A stretch of 64,000 nucleotides of DNA from Telmatospirillum sp. (lineage in GTDB: Bacteria; Pseudomonadota; Alphaproteobacteria; CACIAM-22H2), in assembly GCA_020248985.1 (NCBI GenBank), contig JADCGL010000007.1:1-64000 (forward strand), written 5' to 3'. Both the position numbers and the translations under genes were made by a program. The notes beneath the pieces are model-generated. The model was not told the DNA's origin. It ran no database searches and saw only the letters and a list, made by a program, of their open reading frames with translations. Within the stretch, counting starts at the first letter, position 1. Every line of letters starts with the position of its first letter. This document shows, piece by piece, positions 60,009 to 64,000 of this stretch.

Positions 60009-61448
60009 CTACAGGAGCCCGCGCACGCCAGAAGCGACGGCAACCGTGCCTTCGCTTGCATAGGCTTCGTGGTTGGCTTCGATGTCGGACAGGCGATAGA
60101 GGTAGTTGACCATCAGGCCGGCCGATTGCTTGAGGCCCTTGGCCGATCGGTCGGCGCACCAGTTCAGACGCTCGACGCGCGCGCCGTTCGACAGGTGGAA
60201 GTGTGCGACTGGGTCGAGCGCGTTGCCGTCGCTGCGTTTGGCCTCGAGCAGATACTGCGCGCAGGCGCGCGACAGCGGCGCCTGCAGGGCCGCGCGCAAG
60301 GCGGGCTTGTCGATCCAGCTCGCGTCGGCAAGGGCGCGCTTCAACGTGCCCTTGTTGGCCGAGGCCGGCTTTTCGCCCGGCCCGGCGAGGGCCGCGGCCA
60401 GCGCCTTGCGCTCCTCGGCCAGCAGCAGACGCGGCATGCCTTCGGCGATGCGCGCTTCGAGCCAGCTGCGGAAACCCGGGATCGGCGACAGCGTGGCGAA
60501 GGTCTTGAGATTGGGGAATTCGGCCTTCAGCGTTTCGACCACGCGCTTGATCAAGAACCCGCCGAAACTGATGCCGGCAAGGCCGCGCTGGGCATTGGTG
60601 ATCGAATAGAAGATCGCCGTGTCGGCGGCTTTGGGGTCGCCGAGCGGGGCTTTGTCGTCGAGCAGATCGTGCACGTTGCCGGCAAGCCCCTTCACCAGCG
60701 CGACCTCGACGAAGATCAAAGGCTCGAGCGGCATGCGCGGATGGAAGAACGCAAAATAGCGGCGGTCGCTGTCGAGCCGGTTTTTGAGATCGGCCCAATC
60801 GCGCACCGCATGCACGGCCTCGTAGGCGGCCAGACGCTCGAGCAGGGCCGCCGGGCTCTCCCAGGTGATGCGCCGCAATTCGAGGAAGCCCAAATCGAAC
60901 CAGGCGGCGAACAGCTCGTGCAGGTCGCTTGCAAGCGCCGCGAAGGCCGGATCCTCCTTGGCCCATTCCGCCAGTTCGGCGCGCCGATCGACGAGGAATT
61001 TGACGCCCTCGCCCATCGCCGTGAACTGCGCAAGCAGGCGCGCGCGCGGCGGCTCGAGTGCTGCGCGAAGCGCCGCCTCTGCCTTGCGCACGGACTTGGC
61101 TTCGCCGCTTTGCCAAGCCTTCAGCGCGTGGGCGGCCGCATCGGCCGCAGCCGCGCGGTCGATGTCGAAATCGCTGGCCAGCAGCTGCATGAAGCGCTTG
61201 CGGCCCGCGACCGACAGGCCGAGATAGGTTTGACCGAGTTCGGCCGCGCGCGCGCGCGCACTGGCCTCGCCGCCGCGCCCGACCAGGCAATCGAGCAGGC
61301 GCGCGCGCAGCTGCGGCAGGTCGGCATCGACAAGATCGGGGCTCGCGATGCGCGGGGCGCCGACCGCCGCCATGGCGCCGGTCGACAGGCCGCGCCACGC
61401 CTGTTTGAGGCGGGCAACAAAACGCTGCGGCGTGCGGACATCGGTCAT
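60009..61448 (-). CDS. Malonyl-CoA decarboxylase
   Basis: A 479-residue enzyme converting malonyl-CoA to acetyl-CoA and CO2. The N-terminal helical domain is followed by the GNAT-like catalytic domain, with FFHPRMPLEPLIFVEVALVKG, LSPIPGFRSWLEARI, HFHLSNGARVERLNW (catalytic His/Ser region) and SAGLMVNYLYRL. The ATG at 61448 is chosen over an in-frame TTG 36 bases upstream. It has no evident malonate transporter next to it, so it probably balances malonyl-CoA pools. Confidence 0.93.
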   Translation of the reverse strand: MTDVRTPQRFVARLKQAWRGLSTGAMAAVGAPRIASPDLVDADLPQLRARLLDCLVGRGGEASARARAAELGQTYLGLSVAGRKRFMQLLASDFDIDRAAAADAAAHALKAWQSGEAKSVRKAEAALRAALEPPRARLLAQFTAMGEGVKFLVDRRAELAEWAKEDPAFAALASDLHELFAAWFDLGFLELRRITWESPAALLERLAAYEAVHAVRDWADLKNRLDSDRRYFAFFHPRMPLEPLIFVEVALVKGLAGNVHDLLDDKAPLGDPKAADTAIFYSITNAQRGLAGISFGGFLIKRVVETLKAEFPNLKTFATLSPIPGFRSWLEARIAEGMPRLLLAEERKALAAALAGPGEKPASANKGTLKRALADASWIDKPALRAALQAPLSRACAQYLLEAKRSDGNALDPVAHFHLSNGARVERLNWCADRSAKGLKQSAGLMVNYLYRLSDIEANHEAYASEGTVAVASGVRGLL

Positions 61449-61517
61449 GAAGTGCAGTGTCGCTTGCCGGCTTGCGGCCTGCAAGTGTCGAACGATGAAG
61501 GCTTCAGTTCGGAGGGA

Positions 61518-61727
61518 TCAATTGAGACGTGCGGCGGGGTCGGCCACGTCGGCGCGCAGCACGCGCTTGATCTCGTTCCAATCGTGCTCGGGCAGATCGG
61601 ACAGGATCTCTTTGGCCGCACGCCAATCGCTGGCATCATCGGACCCGACCGCGCGCGCAAGCGCGCGGCAGGCGACATGCTGGTCGCCCAAAACGGTCTC
61701 GGCAGCTTTGAGAAGCGGATGGTCCAA
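61518..61727 (-). CDS. Small protein of unknown function, TTG start
   Basis: A 69-residue acidic protein starting at TTG (61727-61725) with AAGGA nine bases upstream. The sequence DHPLLKAAETVLGDQHVACR then ALARAVGSDDASDWRAA is helical. The frame shows strong coding bias. Short proteins of this kind occur between metabolic genes in alphaproteobacteria, but I cannot assign a family. It lies between nnrDE and malonyl-CoA decarboxylase on the same strand. Confidence 0.6.
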   Translation of the reverse strand: MDHPLLKAAETVLGDQHVACRALARAVGSDDASDWRAAKEILSDLPEHDWNEIKRVLRADVADPAARLN

Positions 61728-61812
61728 GCTTCGTCCTTCACGGTCCGCCAAGCGCGTTGCGCCGGTCTTTCTACAGGTGGGGCCGCGTGCAGTTGCACAC
61801 AAGAGCGAATTT

Positions 61813-63336
61813 TCAAGCGCTGCCAGATTCTGAGGGAAAGTCGAAGGAATCTGTCGGTTTCGCGGTACCAAGATGCGTTTTCGCAGCAAGTTCGGCCAAG
61901 ACGCGGGGCAGGCATGCAGCAAGGTCATCCGCAACGAGGCCCGGGCCGGCGGTAAGCGCACACGCCGCGTGCAAATACACCGCCGCCGACGTCGCTTCGA
62001 AGCTCGGCATGCCTTGCGCCAGGAGCCCTGCCACGAGCCCCGCGAGCACGTCGCCGGCCCCTGCGGTCGCAAGAAACGGCGGTGCCGTGTCGCAGATGGA
62101 CGCGCGCCCGTCGGGGTGGGCCACGACCGTGTCGGCTCCCTTCAGCAGCACCACCGCGTTGGCGCGCGCCGCCGCCGCCCGTGCGCGCTGCAATCGGTTG
62201 CCGACGAGATCGGGGAACAGTCGCTTGAATTCGCCGTCGTGCGGCGTCAGCACGGCCTCCGGCGTCAGACGTGCGAACAAAGCGCCGGGCGCATCGGCGA
62301 ACACGGTCAGCGCATCGGCATCGAGCACGCATTTTTTGCCGGCCGCGAGCGAAGCTCCGACGCGCGCGCGGCACGCGGCATCGGCCCCGTTGCCGGGCCC
62401 GAGCAGCACGCAATTGCGCCGTCGATCGGCCAGCAACGCCGAGAACTCGCCAAGACCGTCCATCGGCCGCACGATGAGGGCGGCGAAGTCCGCGGCATAG
62501 ATCGGCAACGCCGCGGTCGGGCTTGCAAGCGTGACGAGCCCCGCCCCGATACGCGCCGCCGCACGCGCCGCCAACCGGGCCGCGCCCGTCATCGCGGCAC
62601 CGCCGACGACGAGCACTTGACCGCGCGTGTATTTGTTGGCGTCCGCAGACGGAACGGGAAAAACCTCGGCCCATAAAGAAGGTGCATTGCGGAAAGCCGT
62701 CGGCACGATCGTGTCCAGCACGGTTGCCGGCATGCCGATATCGGCCACGACCGTTTCGCCGCACAGCGCGCGGCCCGGATAGAGCAGATGCCCAGGCTTG
62801 CGCCGGAAGAAGGTGACCGTGAGGGCAGCGGCGGCGGCGATGCCGAGAACGTCGCCCGTATCGCCCGCAACCCCGCTCGGCACGTCGATCGCGACGATCT
62901 TGCGGCCGACCAGAGCCGCGACGAGTTCGGCCGCACGCCCGTCGAGCGGGCGCGACAAGCCGGCCCCGAACAAAGCATCGACGAACAACGTCGCGCGCGC
63001 GAGGGCGGCAGGCTCGGCCGCTTCGGTCGGCCCGGTCCAGAGCGTTGCCATATGTTCGGCGTCGCTGCCGGCGCGCGGCGGCGACAATTCGGCCACATTC
63101 ACGGGCCACCCTGCCGCGGCGAGATGGCGGGCCACCACATAGCCGTCGCCGCCATTGTTGCCGGGTCCGCAGAGCACGAGCGTGTGCTGGCGCTTGAAGC
63201 GGGCCGCGACATGGCGCGCAACGGCCGCCCCTGCCGCTTCCATCAGCGAAGTGCCGGCAACGCCGGACGCGATCGCAGCCTTGTCGGCTGCCGCCATCTC
63301 GGCACAAGTCAAAAGCGCTTCGATTTCGGTCGCCAT
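61813..63336 (-). CDS. nnr: Bifunctional NAD(P)H-hydrate epimerase/dehydratase
   Basis: A 507-residue fusion that repairs damaged NAD(P)HX. The epimerase (YjeF_N) domain is about 1-215, with VLCGPGNNGGDGYVVARHL and AIDVPSGVAGDTG. The ADP/ATP-dependent dehydratase (carbohydrate-kinase-like) domain is about 220-490, with VVGGAAMTGAARLAARAAAR, LTPHDGEFKRLFP and ATAGAGDVLAGLVAGLLAQG. This is the common bacterial fusion order. Start at 63336. It diverges from the DUF1194 gene 42 bp away. Confidence 0.94.
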   Translation of the reverse strand: MATEIEALLTCAEMAAADKAAIASGVAGTSLMEAAGAAVARHVAARFKRQHTLVLCGPGNNGGDGYVVARHLAAAGWPVNVAELSPPRAGSDAEHMATLWTGPTEAAEPAALARATLFVDALFGAGLSRPLDGRAAELVAALVGRKIVAIDVPSGVAGDTGDVLGIAAAAALTVTFFRRKPGHLLYPGRALCGETVVADIGMPATVLDTIVPTAFRNAPSLWAEVFPVPSADANKYTRGQVLVVGGAAMTGAARLAARAAARIGAGLVTLASPTAALPIYAADFAALIVRPMDGLGEFSALLADRRRNCVLLGPGNGADAACRARVGASLAAGKKCVLDADALTVFADAPGALFARLTPEAVLTPHDGEFKRLFPDLVGNRLQRARAAAARANAVVLLKGADTVVAHPDGRASICDTAPPFLATAGAGDVLAGLVAGLLAQGMPSFEATSAAVYLHAACALTAGPGLVADDLAACLPRVLAELAAKTHLGTAKPTDSFDFPSESGSA

Positions 63337-63378
63337 GTCCGCAATGATGCCATATTGGACGGGCAATAGAGAGAGCGC

Positions 63379-64000
63379 ATGTCCGAACCATCCCCCCTCG
63401 CCCCGAAGCCCCTTGCCCGGCGCACCCTGCTGGCGACGGCAGCCGCCTCGGCCCTGGTGCCGCGCACGCTCGCCGCCCAGACCGATGCGGTCGATGCCGC
63501 GATCGTGCTGGCGGTCGATTCGTCCTCGTCGGTCGACATGGACGAATTCTATCTGCAGATGGAGGGCTATGCGGCGGCCTTGCGCCATCCGTCGCTTGCT
63601 GAGGCGATCGGCAGCGGCCGGCTCGGCGCTGTCGCCGTCCATTTCTTCGAATTCGCCAACGCCAAAACCCATCTCGTCAATCTCGATTGGCGGCGCTTGG
63701 CCACGCGCGACGATCTCGAGGCTTTCGCCAAAGAGCTCGAGGGCGCCCCGCGCCTTGTCGTGGGCGGGACGACCGCGATCGGCGACGCGATCGATTTCGC
63801 GCACGACGCGCTCGATGCGTGCCCGTTCGCGGCCGCGCGCCGCGTGATCGACGTGTCGGGCGACGGCGCTTCGAACGCCGGCCGCGACGTGCGCGATGCG
63901 CGCGCCGACGCGCTGGTCGCCGGCATTGCGATCAACGGCCTGCCGATCCTCAACGAGGAGCCGGACCTCGAAGCCTTCTACCGCGCCTTTGTGATCGGCG
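63379..64000 (+). CDS. DUF1194 / VWA-domain exported protein, truncated by window edge
   Basis: The first 207 residues of a protein cut by the window end. The N-terminus KPLARRTLLATAAASALVPR looks like a twin-arginine-type signal peptide. A von Willebrand A-like domain follows, with the metal-site motif VLAVDSSSSVD (DxSxS), then GGTTAIGDAIDFA (Thr) and IDVSGDGASNAGRD (Asp). This is the layout of DUF1194 proteins of alphaproteobacteria. Function unknown; VWA domains mediate metal-dependent protein binding in the periplasm. Confidence 0.88.
   Translation, partial: MSEPSPLAPKPLARRTLLATAAASALVPRTLAAQTDAVDAAIVLAVDSSSSVDMDEFYLQMEGYAAALRHPSLAEAIGSGRLGAVAVHFFEFANAKTHLVNLDWRRLATRDDLEAFAKELEGAPRLVVGGTTAIGDAIDFAHDALDACPFAAARRVIDVSGDGASNAGRDVRDARADALVAGIAINGLPILNEEPDLEAFYRAFVIG

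Overview
The window is high-GC, densely packed chromosomal DNA from an alphaproteobacterium, most likely a member of the Rhodospirillales or a relative. Pointers are the isc cluster headed by cysE and iscR, an IalB-family protein, a DUF1194 protein, an alphaproteobacterial-type prfB (SPY variant of the SPF motif) with the programmed +1 frameshift, and an elongator-type tRNA-Met. This placement is an inference from gene families, not from an rRNA. Two stretches look acquired: 38.2-41.5 kb, which is visibly lower in GC, and 54.9-55.6 kb, a toxin-antitoxin pair.

0-9.2 kb looks like a surface-glycoprotein locus. It holds two TPR proteins, a 1199-residue autotransporter whose passenger is packed with N-X-S/T sequons (about 70 by hand count), a divergent FkbM-type methyltransferase, and a GT41/HMW1C-like cytoplasmic N-glycosyltransferase. 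I read these as substrate, glycosyltransferase and possible glycan-modifying enzyme. This is the most interesting candidate system in the window.

9.2-26 kb starts with an IalB-family protein and a lipoprotein hydrolase, followed by a large carbohydrate catabolic region. It has two sets of CUT1-type ABC transporter genes (two binding proteins, four permeases, only one ATPase), an SDR dehydrogenase, a Gfo/Idh/MocA oxidoreductase, a ThuA-like protein, a LacI-type regulator, two enolase-superfamily sugar-acid dehydratases and an RraA-like aldolase. Together they suggest uptake and non-phosphorylative breakdown of a sugar or sugar acid.

26-36 kb is a long leftward sulfur and Fe-S operon: cysE, iscR, a second NifS-like desulfurase, iscS, iscU, iscA, hscB, hscA, fdx, iscX, tenA and mnmA, followed by tRNA-Met. 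A good match to a type-1 IscR site lies upstream of cysE. A divergent alpha/beta hydrolase and tyrS follow.

38.2-41.5 kb is a lower-GC islet with, in one orientation, a tRNA-like gene of unusual shape, a protein with a HEPN-like RNxxxH motif, an ASCH protein and a PIN-GNAT-PUA-like fusion. It abuts a decayed higBA module. I propose it as an RNA-targeting defence or toxin-antitoxin-like islet.

42-64 kb is mostly core: an AsmA-like protein, glnE, a peroxiredoxin, an outer-membrane porin-like protein, a chemoreceptor broken by one in-frame amber codon, prfB, a homoserine-dehydrogenase-like/SAF protein, parDE, a WD40 protein, a Nudix hydrolase, a second chemoreceptor, a SCO protein, malonyl-CoA decarboxylase, nnrDE and a DUF1194 protein cut by the window edge. 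Two related 11-bp-period repeat arrays with core CGCGACAT lie just after the stop codons of the AsmA-like gene and the SAF gene. Each array is followed by a toxin-antitoxin locus.
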